IMG/VR virus record: IMGVR_UViG_3300047550_006151
Span: 1-26,673 of that record
Source of the DNA: a virus
Length of the DNA stretch: 26,673 bases
Direction: 5' to 3' (one strand)
Shown here: positions 13,850 through 21,753 of the stretch, piece by piece
How positions within the stretch are numbered: the first letter of the stretch is position 1
Layout of the letters: each line of letters begins with the position of its first letter
Notes under the pieces: model-generated
Told to the model about the DNA's origin: nothing
The model's database searches: none
What the model saw: the letters and a program-made list of their open reading frames with translations, nothing else
Translations under genes and position numbers: made by a program

Positions 13850-14965
13850 ATGCCACCATTGTCATTGTGGAAAGGTGTTGCGGTTCGAACATCAGATTAC
13901 AAGTTCATCGACCGCGTCGTGTCTGAGCAATACAGGGTGGGCGGAACGGAGTTCTACATACACAAGTACCTCGGGGTGTATGATCAAGGAACGACCGGCG
14001 GACCTTCCGTCAACCTCGATCAGACCGGACAGGCTGATCCAACGCTGACGATCGAGGATGTGCTGAACATGGAGAACCGAAACAGGAAGTACGACTCGGA
14101 TGTGTATAGCATGCGCGGACATTACCAGGTCAGTGACACCGAGTTCGATCTCAGGCAGTTTGGGTTGTTCCTCACCAACGAGACCATTTTCATCACCTTC
14201 CATCTCAACAACATGGTTGATCAGATAGGAAGGAAGCTGATGAGCGGTGACGTGATAGAGATCTTGCACCAGAGAGATGATTTGGTCCTGGGATCGCCGG
14301 CCGCCATCAGCAAGTATTACGTGGTCCAGGAGGGAACGAGGCCGGCTGATGGATACAGCCCAACATGGTGGCCCCACCTGTGGAGGGTCAAGTGCGATCC
14401 CATAACCGACAGCCAGGAATATCGGGACATATTGAACAAGCCCATTACTGATGCCAGCGGAGATCCCGTGCCAGATCCAAACGGTTGCGGGGATCTCACC
14501 CTTGAGGACATCCTCAGCACCAGGAACGATGAGCTCAAGATCAATGATGCCATCGTTGCTGCGGCCGAGACCGAGGTGCCATTTAGGTATTTCCAGGCCC
14601 AGCATTTCTACATCCTACCAAACGAGAACCCAAATTTCATGGGCCAGGACATATGGACCGGGGATGGTATACCTCCAAACGGTAGCAAGCCGGTCAGCAG
14701 CGGGCAATCTTGGCCCGCCCAACCTCTTGTCGGGGATTATTTCCTCCGCACCGATTACAATCCTCCCCAGCTTTTCAAAAGGGAGACCAACAAGTGGATC
14801 AGGGTGCAGACCGCATGGAGGAACCCGTGGTTTCCAGCCAATCAAACGCTGGTCAGCTTCATCAACAACACCAACACGTCGACGTTCACGGATGGTAGCC
14901 AGGCACCCGAGCAACAAAACCTGCGAACGGCCATCAAACCAAAATTGGATCCAGACATCCTTTAA
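13850..14965 (+). CDS. gp14: Neck protein gp14-like
   Basis: The 371-residue protein resembles T4 gp14, which completes the head-tail neck. Its first third carries the family's layout: GTEFYIHKYLG (about 32-42), SDTEFDLRQFGLFLTNETIF (near 95-114) and GDVIEILHQRDD (about 133-144). In T4 gp14 (256 residues), the equivalent blocks are an E-C/F-YY-x-PR segment, a FxxFGMQVxDEVTL block and a KEGDLIYFP segment. The second half is extra relative to T4, ending in WFPANQTL and a flexible tail. Residues 281-324 contain GDYFLRTDYNPPQLFKRETN and a trailing WIRV, a module also found in the sheath and in gp15. GGAGGA six bases upstream fixes the start. It is followed by the endolysin after 11 bases. Confidence 0.7.
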   Translation: MPPLSLWKGVAVRTSDYKFIDRVVSEQYRVGGTEFYIHKYLGVYDQGTTGGPSVNLDQTGQADPTLTIEDVLNMENRNRKYDSDVYSMRGHYQVSDTEFDLRQFGLFLTNETIFITFHLNNMVDQIGRKLMSGDVIEILHQRDDLVLGSPAAISKYYVVQEGTRPADGYSPTWWPHLWRVKCDPITDSQEYRDILNKPITDASGDPVPDPNGCGDLTLEDILSTRNDELKINDAIVAAAETEVPFRYFQAQHFYILPNENPNFMGQDIWTGDGIPPNGSKPVSSGQSWPAQPLVGDYFLRTDYNPPQLFKRETNKWIRVQTAWRNPWFPANQTLVSFINNTNTSTFTDGSQAPEQQNLRTAIKPKLDPDIL

Positions 14966-14976
14966 GGAGAAATCCC

Positions 14977-15603
14977 ATGGGCTTTGATTTTAACTTTACA
15001 CCGGAAAAGCTAGCGGCATGCATCAAAAATCCAAACATCGAACAATGGTACGGACCTCTGGTGGAGATATTGCCCCAGTATGCGATCAGCACGAGGCCGC
15101 GCGTGGCAGGCTGGCTGAGCCAGTGTGGCCATGAAAGCGGAGATTTCAAGATCCTGCAGGAGAATCTCAATTACAGTGCCAAGGGTTTGCTGGGCGTGTT
15201 CCCCAAGTATTTCCCGACCCAGGCATTGGCCGAGTCATACCAGCGCAAGCCAGAAATGATAGCCAACCGGGTCTATGGTGGCAGGATGGGAAATGGTGCG
15301 GAATCCACCGGAGACGGATGGAAGTACAGGGGCCGTGGATTGATACAGATCACCGGCAAGGAAAACTACACGAAATGCTCCATGGCACTTTACGGGGATG
15401 GATCTTTGCTGGAAAATCCAAATCTCCTCATGGACATCGACGGAGCCATACGATCAGCCTGCTGGTACTGGAACTCTAGGAACATCAACGTTGATGCCGA
15501 TAATGGTAACGTTCTCGCGATGACCAAGAAGGTCAACGGAGGCACCATCGGACTGGATGATCGCCAAGCCCGTTACGATCGCTGCATGGCAGCCCTTCTC
15601 TAG
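14977..15603 (+). CDS. GH19 endolysin (chitinase-like muramidase/glucosaminidase)
   Basis: The 208-residue protein is a glycoside hydrolase family 19 enzyme of the phage endolysin type, cutting peptidoglycan glycan strands in the periplasm at lysis. The catalytic Glu is in SQCGHESGDF (Glu53), and a second likely catalytic Glu is in LQENLNYS (Glu62). WKYRGRGLIQITGKENY (residues 115-131) is the substrate-groove block conserved in the family. The length is normal for a single-domain phage GH19. There is no signal peptide or N-terminal membrane segment, so a holin must release it; none is visible nearby. AAGGAG seven bases upstream supports the start. It lies between the neck gene gp14 and gp15, an unusual place for a lysis gene. 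Confidence 0.93.
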   Translation: MGFDFNFTPEKLAACIKNPNIEQWYGPLVEILPQYAISTRPRVAGWLSQCGHESGDFKILQENLNYSAKGLLGVFPKYFPTQALAESYQRKPEMIANRVYGGRMGNGAESTGDGWKYRGRGLIQITGKENYTKCSMALYGDGSLLENPNLLMDIDGAIRSACWYWNSRNINVDADNGNVLAMTKKVNGGTIGLDDRQARYDRCMAALL

Positions 15604-15615
15604 CCGGAATGGTGA

Positions 15616-15659
15616 CTGAATACCACTGGTAAATACCATCATGCAATATTGGTATTCAG
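15616..15659 (+). promoter_or_regulatory. Inverted repeat around the gp15 start codon
   Basis: CTGAATACCA (15616-15625) and its exact complement TGGTATTCAG (15650-15659) form a 10-bp stem whose 24-base loop contains the late octamer and the gp15 ATG. A smaller palindrome, TGGTAAATACCA (15627-15638), sits inside the loop. The result is four copies of TGGTA/TACCA in 44 bases. It could be an operator, or an RNA hairpin that exposes or hides the start; either reading is inference. Confidence 0.5.
15628..15635 (+). promoter_or_regulatory. Late promoter octamer GGTAAATA for gp15, leaderless type
   Basis: GGTAAATA is followed by five bases and the gp15 ATG. There is no Shine-Dalgarno sequence. It has the same octamer and the same spacing as the promoter at 4441-4448. 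Confidence 0.5.
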
Positions 15660-17296
15660 CCCAGCTTAGGCAGTATCGCCTCCAGTTCATAAGGGCATTC
15701 AGCAACTTCAGCGTCAAGACCGGTGCCATCGGTCCAAATGGTACCCAGGAGCTTCTCAGGGTCCCATGCCGGTACGGCGATCCGACCAGGATCGCATCGA
15801 GCATCGTCAGGGGCAACAGCGAGAACAAGGTCCTGTCGGTGCCCTTCATCAGCTGCTTCATCAGCGCGCTGAACATGAGTCCGTCCAGGCGCCAGGATCC
15901 ACAGTTGGTGCAACCGGTGCAAATAAACGAACGGCAATATGACGAGGAGCTCGGGCACTACACCAACGAGATCGGGAACAGATACACGGTAGAGCGCCTC
16001 ATGCCGGTCCCGTATGATCTCACCATGCAGGTGGACATATGGTCCAATAACCTCGACATCAAGGAACAGCTGGTCGAGCAAATACTGGTCCTATACAATC
16101 CGGCCGTTGACGTCCAAACATCGGTGAATCCCATTGATTGGACGGTTCTGACCATCATAGAAATGCAGGACAGCATCAACTGGAGCTCTAGGAGCATACC
16201 GGTTGGAACGGAAAATCCCATCGACGTGCTTACCATGCAATTCAAGCTGCCAATATGGATCAACCCTCCTGCTAAGATAAAGAAGCAGGCCATAATCGAG
16301 CAGATCGTCACCAACATCATCCAGGGCAGCAAGGATCCGCGCGCGATGGAATGGAACGAATACGAGTTCTTCTCAAGGACCATAACCACCCCTGGCCAGG
16401 CGACAATAAGGGTCACACCAAACACCGATGGGACTTATTCCTTTTATCTCTGCGACGATACCGTGTCAACCACCGACAGGGAAAACCTGCCAACCGTGAC
16501 ATTTGCGGCACAAAATCCTCAGTTTTTCAGCGGCATGTCCTTCATATGGAATGATAACACCATACGGATAAGCTCGACCGAGATCAACGGAGCCATCTCC
16601 GACATTCGATCCTGCATAGCCAACACTGACCTAAACTGCGTGATGTTCAATGACACTTCGTTCCAGCTTTTGAACATGACCGGAGGCGACAACGTTCTCG
16701 TTGACATCGTTCCCGGATCCCTGGCCGCCCTTGGATTGCAAGCCGGTACCTACCAGGGCAAAAAGCTAGCATGGTGGAGATTGTTGCAGCTATACGGGAC
16801 GGTCAGGCCTTATTTCACCTATGGATCAAATGCTAGCCAGATCAGGCTCAAGACCATCGAGGATATAGATCAGGTCAGTACCGACGTGGTAGGATGGATA
16901 GACCTCGACCCCCTTGATCAAAATCGCATCATATGGACGCCTGATCCACAGAGCTATCAACCAGCGACCCTTGCTCCAATAGATGCCATCGTGGATCCAC
17001 TTACCAGCGGACCAAACGTCAACCTACCTTTACCCTCGATCGGGCAGAGATATCTCCTAACCGAGGACATGGCGGATGGTAGCGTGAGCTGGGGACCGGC
17101 ATCCGGCAAGGAAAATGACATCATCGAGTTTGACGGGTCGACCTGGCAAATCGCATGGAATTCAAGTGAAAATCCCGATGGTTTGCAGTATGTCCTGAAT
17201 AATAGATCAGGTCGCATGTATAGATGGTATAATGGATACTGGTCTCCGGTCGTGGAAAACAAGTATCTCCAGGGTTACTGGAGGATTTCACTATGA
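15641..17296 (+). CDS. gp15: Tail sheath stabiliser/terminator (T4 gp15-like)
   Basis: T4 gp15 caps the sheath and joins tail to neck. The N-terminal 200 residues match it: MQYWYSAQLRQYRLQFIRAF, FSNFSVKTG, LLRVPCRYGDP, YDLTMQVDIWSNN, VEQILVLYNPA and FKLPIWINPPAKIKK, corresponding to the FYNSSFRRY, FSNIQIK, RVPITYA, YELSIFTRYED, VEQILPYFQP and FEVNGWMYPP segments of T4 gp15. At 551 residues it is about twice T4 gp15 (272). The extra C-terminal part includes a flagellin/adhesin-like segment (about 255-375) and a terminal beta module (about 463-541) with IIEFDGSTWQI and RMYRWYNGYW, similar to modules in the sheath and gp14. No ribosome site is present. It overlaps the nucleotidyltransferase start by ATGA. 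Confidence 0.85.
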   Translation: MQYWYSAQLRQYRLQFIRAFSNFSVKTGAIGPNGTQELLRVPCRYGDPTRIASSIVRGNSENKVLSVPFISCFISALNMSPSRRQDPQLVQPVQINERQYDEELGHYTNEIGNRYTVERLMPVPYDLTMQVDIWSNNLDIKEQLVEQILVLYNPAVDVQTSVNPIDWTVLTIIEMQDSINWSSRSIPVGTENPIDVLTMQFKLPIWINPPAKIKKQAIIEQIVTNIIQGSKDPRAMEWNEYEFFSRTITTPGQATIRVTPNTDGTYSFYLCDDTVSTTDRENLPTVTFAAQNPQFFSGMSFIWNDNTIRISSTEINGAISDIRSCIANTDLNCVMFNDTSFQLLNMTGGDNVLVDIVPGSLAALGLQAGTYQGKKLAWWRLLQLYGTVRPYFTYGSNASQIRLKTIEDIDQVSTDVVGWIDLDPLDQNRIIWTPDPQSYQPATLAPIDAIVDPLTSGPNVNLPLPSIGQRYLLTEDMADGSVSWGPASGKENDIIEFDGSTWQIAWNSSENPDGLQYVLNNRSGRMYRWYNGYWSPVVENKYLQGYWRISL

Positions 17297-18048
17297 AAAC
17301 CAATCTCCTCGAGATCGAGGGGGCCATCAGCATGGACGAGTTCGGCAAGATCTTCACACCGGAGATCAAGAGAATTATCGGTATCGTCCGCAAGTATGGG
17401 TTTGACATACGGGTCGTGGGCGGAGCCGTCAGGGATTTCCTGCTTGGTAGGACCCCCAGGGACGTTGATTTTGCCACCGATGCCAGCCCGGCTGAGCTCA
17501 TGTTCATATTCGACCTCGAGGATATCGAGCACGATGATGGTGGTATAAGGCACGGTACCATCAAGGCCGTCTTTGGCAACAACAAGATCGACGTGACCAC
17601 CATCGACTATCGGATGCACGTCAGGCAGGGCCGCGTGGTTACCAAGCACGGATCCTCGTGGAAGGATGATAGCAAGCACAGGGATCTCACCATTAATTCC
17701 ATGAGCGTTGACATGGATGGGAATCTGTATGATTACCACGGAGGCCAGGAGGATCTCAGGAGGGAAATGGTGAGGTTCACCTCGGACCCCCAGGAGCAGA
17801 TCGACGAGGATCCAAACAGGATACTACGATGGTTCAAGGCAATCTCGATGTTTGATAACCCGAGATGGACCAAGAAGGATCGCATGGTCATCGAGAGAAA
17901 CGCTGCCAAGGTCGCCGATGTCATGGATAGCAAGAGGAGCCAAAAGCTCCTGGCTAGCATCAAATCGAGCGAAAGATACCCGAGGATACTGGGGCTCATG
18001 TGCCAAACTGGCGTGGCCAAGCATCTCGATCTAAATTGCACCATCTAG
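17293..18048 (+). CDS. Short class II nucleotidyltransferase (CCA-adding/poly(A)-polymerase type)
   Basis: CCA-adding enzymes build or repair the 3' CCA of tRNA; poly(A) polymerases of the same fold tail RNA. The head domain is intact: VVGGAVRDFLLGRTPRDVDF (residues 41-60), with Gly43/Gly44 and the DxD metal ligands Asp57 and Asp59. The flexible-loop RDLTINSM block (130-137) and EDPNRILR (172-179) in the neck, which reads the incoming nucleotide, follow. The protein ends at residue 251, whereas bacterial enzymes are around 400, so most of the tRNA-binding body and tail are missing. The gene is coupled to gp15 by ATGA overlap. Which RNA it acts on cannot be told from sequence. Confidence 0.85.
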   Translation: MKTNLLEIEGAISMDEFGKIFTPEIKRIIGIVRKYGFDIRVVGGAVRDFLLGRTPRDVDFATDASPAELMFIFDLEDIEHDDGGIRHGTIKAVFGNNKIDVTTIDYRMHVRQGRVVTKHGSSWKDDSKHRDLTINSMSVDMDGNLYDYHGGQEDLRREMVRFTSDPQEQIDEDPNRILRWFKAISMFDNPRWTKKDRMVIERNAAKVADVMDSKRSQKLLASIKSSERYPRILGLMCQTGVAKHLDLNCTI

Positions 18049-18065
18049 AGATCCAGTGATATACT
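18036..18065 (+). promoter_or_regulatory. Weak sigma70-like promoter before the glycosyltransferase genes
   Basis: TATACT (18060-18065) lies nine bases before the ATG at 18075, with a poor -35 TTGCAC (18036-18041) at an 18-base spacing. The gene has no ribosome site, so a near-leaderless transcript is possible. The -35 match is weak. Confidence 0.35.
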
Positions 18066-18074
18066 TGATCCATC

Positions 18075-18932
18075 ATGGATCAATCAACTCCCCGCGACCT
18101 GATCATCAGCGCATACACCAACTACGACTGGAGCAAGATAAGATACTGGGCCAACAGCATCGACCGGTGTGGATTTACCGGAGACAAGGCCATGATCGTT
18201 TACAACAGCGATCAAAACACGGTACAGCGCCTAGTTGATCTAGGATTCAAGGTTTGGGCATTTTCCAGGGACTCGGCAACCGGTAACTTCGTCTGGGAAC
18301 ACGATCTCATAATAGTGGTGCAGAGATTCTATCATCTCTGGTATTACCTGGATCAGCTACCATCTGATCACTATCGATACGTGATCAGCACCGATTGCAA
18401 GGACGTGGTGTTCCAGACCGATCCGACCAAATGGCTGGAAAGAAACATCGGAGATCGAGACATCGTCGCTAGCTGTGAAAGCCTAAGATATCGTGATGAG
18501 CCGTGGGGGGACGACAATCTGCAGGGCAGTTACCCGATGGTGCATGCCAGGCTGCGTGAAAATCCAATATGGAACTGCGGCGTGCAGGCCGGGAGGATGC
18601 AGGCCATCAAGGATCTATGGTTGCAAATATGGCTGACCTGCAAGGCAGGAGGACGACCAAATCCGGATCAAGCGGCATACAATCTCCTGCTTAATTCAAC
18701 GCCGTGGTCCAGGATTACCAAATTTGCCATGAGCGAGGATGGATGGGCTTGCCAGGCAGGTACCACGGTTGATCCTAGCAAGATCGGTGTGTTTCGGTCA
18801 AAGCTCCTCGAAGCCGAGCCGATGTGGCAGGACGGTTTCTCCAAGACCAGCCTAGGAGAGACGCATGCGATACTGCATCAGTGGGATCGGGTACCATCGT
18901 GGTCATCCGAGATAGAAAAGAAATATGGGTGA
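18075..18932 (+). CDS. Probable GT-A-fold glycosyltransferase
   Basis: This 285-residue protein starts with a Rossmann-like DLIISAYTNYDW segment and contains YVISTDCKDVVFQTDPTKWL (residues 102-121). The T-D-x-x-D-V-x-F-Q-x-D-P pattern is shared by several GT-A-type glycosyltransferase-like families, where the Asp pair binds the metal and nucleotide sugar. WNCGVQAGRMQAIKDLW (about 172-188) and GGRPNPDQAAYNLLL (about 197-211) resemble the later 'N-x-G-x-x-x-G' and 'D-Q' blocks of those families. The family and sugar are not assigned. It opens the plus-strand glycosyltransferase block, and its end overlaps the next start by eight bases. Confidence 0.65.
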   Translation: MDQSTPRDLIISAYTNYDWSKIRYWANSIDRCGFTGDKAMIVYNSDQNTVQRLVDLGFKVWAFSRDSATGNFVWEHDLIIVVQRFYHLWYYLDQLPSDHYRYVISTDCKDVVFQTDPTKWLERNIGDRDIVASCESLRYRDEPWGDDNLQGSYPMVHARLRENPIWNCGVQAGRMQAIKDLWLQIWLTCKAGGRPNPDQAAYNLLLNSTPWSRITKFAMSEDGWACQAGTTVDPSKIGVFRSKLLEAEPMWQDGFSKTSLGETHAILHQWDRVPSWSSEIEKKYG

Positions 18933-19923
18933 TCAAATGGAAGTGAATCTAGAAGACCTTTATCAGCAACAGGATCGGGCCATGAACGAGCCCATTCCGA
19001 TGCCGCAGTACCGTCCGGGAAGAAGCATAGTGACCAGCTGCTATCGTGCGGAAATACCAGGGACATACATATTGCTCAGCGAGATCAGGAGATTGGAGAT
19101 CAACCTCCCGGTGGAGGTTTTTTACCGAGAAGGTGAGCTAAACGACGATGAAACCTCGGAGCTCGCAAGGATATCCCCGGGACAGATCACCTTCAAGAAG
19201 GTGCAGGGGGCGGCACCGGACTTCAATGATAGGTGGGGCAACACCAAGGGATGGAGCACCAAGGTGCTTGCCATACTGGAAAGCGAATATGCCGAAAACC
19301 TATGGATAGACAGTGATAACGTTCCCACCAGGAACTGCATGGATCTCTTTGACGACCCCGAGTATGCCAAGAAGGGCAGCATGTTTTGGAGGGATGTCTA
19401 CAGCATCGACAGGGCCGATCAATATTATAGCGGTTCAGATATGTGGAAGCTGTTCAGGGTATCACCAAACGATGGGGAACCATTTGAAAGCGGCCAGTTC
19501 CTGGTCAACAAGCCGATGGTATGGACCCAGCTTTCGGTGATGATGCACTACACCCAGAACAGCCAGATCTATTACAGATTTGGCGGGGATGCCGAGTGCT
19601 GGAGGATGGCCTGGCAGTTCGTTAGCATCATGAAACAGGGATACCACGCCAGGTTTAACTACCATGCTAGCGATGAGGTGCCCTACGGTATGATGCCGTA
19701 TGGTCCGTTCCACAAGGGCGTGCAGAACCAATGGCACAAGTATGGCGGCGGATCGGTGATGGTGCAGCGTGATCGTGCCGGTGCTGACCTCTTCAACCAT
19801 CGGAATCTCAACAAGTGGAGATGGAACGAGGAAAACCCCTACAATGAGGATGTCGTCAACGAGATGACCTATCACATGATCATGAGGCACATCAAGGCCA
19901 AGTATGGTGTTCCCCGTGGTTGA
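18925..19923 (+). CDS. GT71-like (MNN1-type) glycosyltransferase
   Basis: The 332-residue protein resembles alpha-mannosyltransferases of the fungal MNN1 type (GT71). KGWSTKVLAILES (108-120) is the usual donor-adjacent helix; ENLWIDSDNVPTRNCMDLFD (124-143) holds the DxD metal motif Asp129/Asp131; GSMFWRDVYS (151-160) and PFESGQFLVNK (186-196) match the family's 'GxxFWxD' and 'ESGQxxxxK' blocks. Donor specificity cannot be taken from the fungal relatives. The ATG at 18925 overlaps the preceding gene by eight bases; an ATG at 18937 is possible. Neither has a clear ribosome site, so translation may be coupled. Confidence 0.75.
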   Translation: MGDQMEVNLEDLYQQQDRAMNEPIPMPQYRPGRSIVTSCYRAEIPGTYILLSEIRRLEINLPVEVFYREGELNDDETSELARISPGQITFKKVQGAAPDFNDRWGNTKGWSTKVLAILESEYAENLWIDSDNVPTRNCMDLFDDPEYAKKGSMFWRDVYSIDRADQYYSGSDMWKLFRVSPNDGEPFESGQFLVNKPMVWTQLSVMMHYTQNSQIYYRFGGDAECWRMAWQFVSIMKQGYHARFNYHASDEVPYGMMPYGPFHKGVQNQWHKYGGGSVMVQRDRAGADLFNHRNLNKWRWNEENPYNEDVVNEMTYHMIMRHIKAKYGVPRG

Positions 19924-21073
19924 GGTCCTGTCCAGATTTACCTTTCCCGAATCATGGAATCGCCGGCGAGAACCTGCCAGGCCGATTGATCTAAGGGTCG
20001 GTGAATGGGAGACCATGTATGACTATGATTCGGTGTGGAATGACGCCGTGCAGATCAATCCATCAACCCTGTTGCTGATCGGACCACCTCTTTATGCCAC
20101 GGCCGACTGGTTGAGATCATCATGCTCTCTTACTGATGCGAGCGGTAACGTGCTCGATTGGCAGCATCGAGAGATGGACCGGGCATGCTTGACCATGGTC
20201 AGGACCAACGATTGGATCGATCGCATCAACGTGCGGAGCCCGTCGTCGATCGATCAAATGGTGGTCAATCATCCATCATCAGATTTCTCCGGCCTCAAGG
20301 TCATAGTCACGATAAGCAAGGACCATCCGGTCTCCTGGTTGAAACAATGGATCGACTATCACCGTGTCGTCCATAACATCGAGGGGTTGTTGCTCTACAA
20401 CAATCGAAGCACGCTGTATTCATCAAGCGATCTCGAGGCCCAGCTACGTCGCGATGACATGGTGATCAAGGTGGTTGATTATGATGTTCCATTTGGTATC
20501 ATGGGAGGCGGTATATGGGAATGGAAGGGTCGACGCGGAACCCATCTCCCTTGGGACAGCGACTTTTCCCAATACGTCATGCTCGAGCACGCCAAGTGGA
20601 GATATCTCCATTGCGCCAAGATGGCGATCAATGCCGACACCGATGAGCTGCTCTACATCAAGGGAGCAACTATGGACGACCTGGCCAACTACTGCGAGTC
20701 CAACGAGGATTCGGTCTGGCTCTACAACGGTACCTGGGTCGAACCGATCGACAGCACGACCGGCCAGATTGCCAACACCGTTCCGTTTGACCAGAGATTG
20801 TTTGAAAACTACTGGCACACCAACCACAGCGAGCAACGTGGCATCGGCGTTAAGTGGGCGCTCAATCCACAGAAGAACATGGGCTACCAGTGGCACCTTC
20901 ATCGTACCTTTGGTCCAAACAAGTCCACCGATTTCATAGGATTTGGCCACTATTTGGCAATGAACACGTCCTGGAGCTGGAAGAGGGACGAATTCCTCGG
21001 AGATTCGTCATCTTTGGTGGAGCTATCCGAGATAAAAGAAAATCTAATGACATGGAAAGCCAAGAGAGGTTGA
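19904..21073 (+). CDS. GT92-like glycosyltransferase
   Basis: The 389-residue protein has an N-terminal region of about 125 residues with no recognised motif, then a glycosyltransferase domain resembling GT92 (former DUF23). KVIVTISKDHPVSWLKQWID (132-151) and YHRVVHNIEGLLLYNN (152-167) match the usual 'ExxxxLxEWIxYHxxxGVxxxxxYxN' block. KWRYLHCAKMAINADTDELL (231-250) matches the 'WxxxxDxDE' metal-binding region, with Asp245, Asp247 and Glu248. LYNGTWVEPI and a DFIGFGHYLAMN segment follow. The start overlaps the preceding gene by 20 bases and has AAGG six bases upstream. The N-terminal domain may fix acceptor specificity. Confidence 0.7.
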   Translation: MVFPVVEVLSRFTFPESWNRRREPARPIDLRVGEWETMYDYDSVWNDAVQINPSTLLLIGPPLYATADWLRSSCSLTDASGNVLDWQHREMDRACLTMVRTNDWIDRINVRSPSSIDQMVVNHPSSDFSGLKVIVTISKDHPVSWLKQWIDYHRVVHNIEGLLLYNNRSTLYSSSDLEAQLRRDDMVIKVVDYDVPFGIMGGGIWEWKGRRGTHLPWDSDFSQYVMLEHAKWRYLHCAKMAINADTDELLYIKGATMDDLANYCESNEDSVWLYNGTWVEPIDSTTGQIANTVPFDQRLFENYWHTNHSEQRGIGVKWALNPQKNMGYQWHLHRTFGPNKSTDFIGFGHYLAMNTSWSWKRDEFLGDSSSLVELSEIKENLMTWKAKRG

Positions 21074-21077
21074 TCAG

Positions 21078-21728
21078 ATGCGCTGCGCCCTAGTAACCAT
21101 ACACGATGCCAACTACAAAACGCTAGCCGATCTAACCTGGCACAGGAATCGAGAGCTGTATGCCGCCCGGCACGGGTACGATGCAATCGTGCAAACCGAA
21201 AACTTCAAGGTTGCCAACCTGGGTTGGGCAAAGATAGCCTTGCTGCTTGAGATCATGGATCGCAAGGAGCATGACCTGCTACACTGGAGCGGCACTGATA
21301 CCATGATAACCAATTTCACGATACCCTTGACCGAGTTCGCATACGATGGGTATCACATAACCATATCCACGGATTTCAACGGGATACAAAACGACAGCTT
21401 CCTGGTGAGGAACACTCCTGAGGCAAGGGGCTGGCTGCAAATGATAATGGATAAGATGCCGGAATTCCTCTCCCATCCTTATCTCGAGCAGGGCGTGATG
21501 ATGGATACATATCAGCAATACTCCGACATAATAAAGGTGGTACCGCAGAGGTTCATCAACGCCTATCACTATCCATTGTATCAAAACAAGGGTGCGAAGG
21601 GCAGCCTCGATAGGATGGGGTTCAGCGGGCAATGGCAAAAGGGAGATTTCCTGATACACTGTCCGGATCAAAAGATGGACGTTAGGATGAACCTCTTCAA
21701 CCAGATCATCAACATGGTCGTGATCTAA
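21078..21728 (+). CDS. GT34-like glycosyltransferase with altered DxD motif
   Basis: This 216-residue protein resembles GT34 (galactosyl/xylosyl/mannosyltransferases of the GMA12/MNN10 type). RHGYDAIVQ (31-39), GWAKIALLLEIM (49-60), STDFNGIQNDSFLVRNTPEARGWL read in order, the EQGV block near 137-141, and WQKGDFLIHCPD near residue 190 all fit. The expected 'W-L-D-A-D' metal motif is WSGTD (70-74): the first Asp is replaced by Gly72 and only Asp74 is kept. The enzyme may bind metal differently or be impaired. AGAGG eight bases upstream supports the start. It is the last gene before a 37-base gap and the sugar-pathway operon. Confidence 0.7.
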   Translation: MRCALVTIHDANYKTLADLTWHRNRELYAARHGYDAIVQTENFKVANLGWAKIALLLEIMDRKEHDLLHWSGTDTMITNFTIPLTEFAYDGYHITISTDFNGIQNDSFLVRNTPEARGWLQMIMDKMPEFLSHPYLEQGVMMDTYQQYSDIIKVVPQRFINAYHYPLYQNKGAKGSLDRMGFSGQWQKGDFLIHCPDQKMDVRMNLFNQIINMVVI

Positions 21729-21753
21729 TTCAGCATCATTTCAATCAAGGTGG

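Noticed and set aside
18037-18075. A tRNA or attachment site in the gap between the nucleotidyltransferase and glycosyltransferase genes
   Set aside because: The gap is 26 bases, and no cloverleaf or direct repeat was seen.
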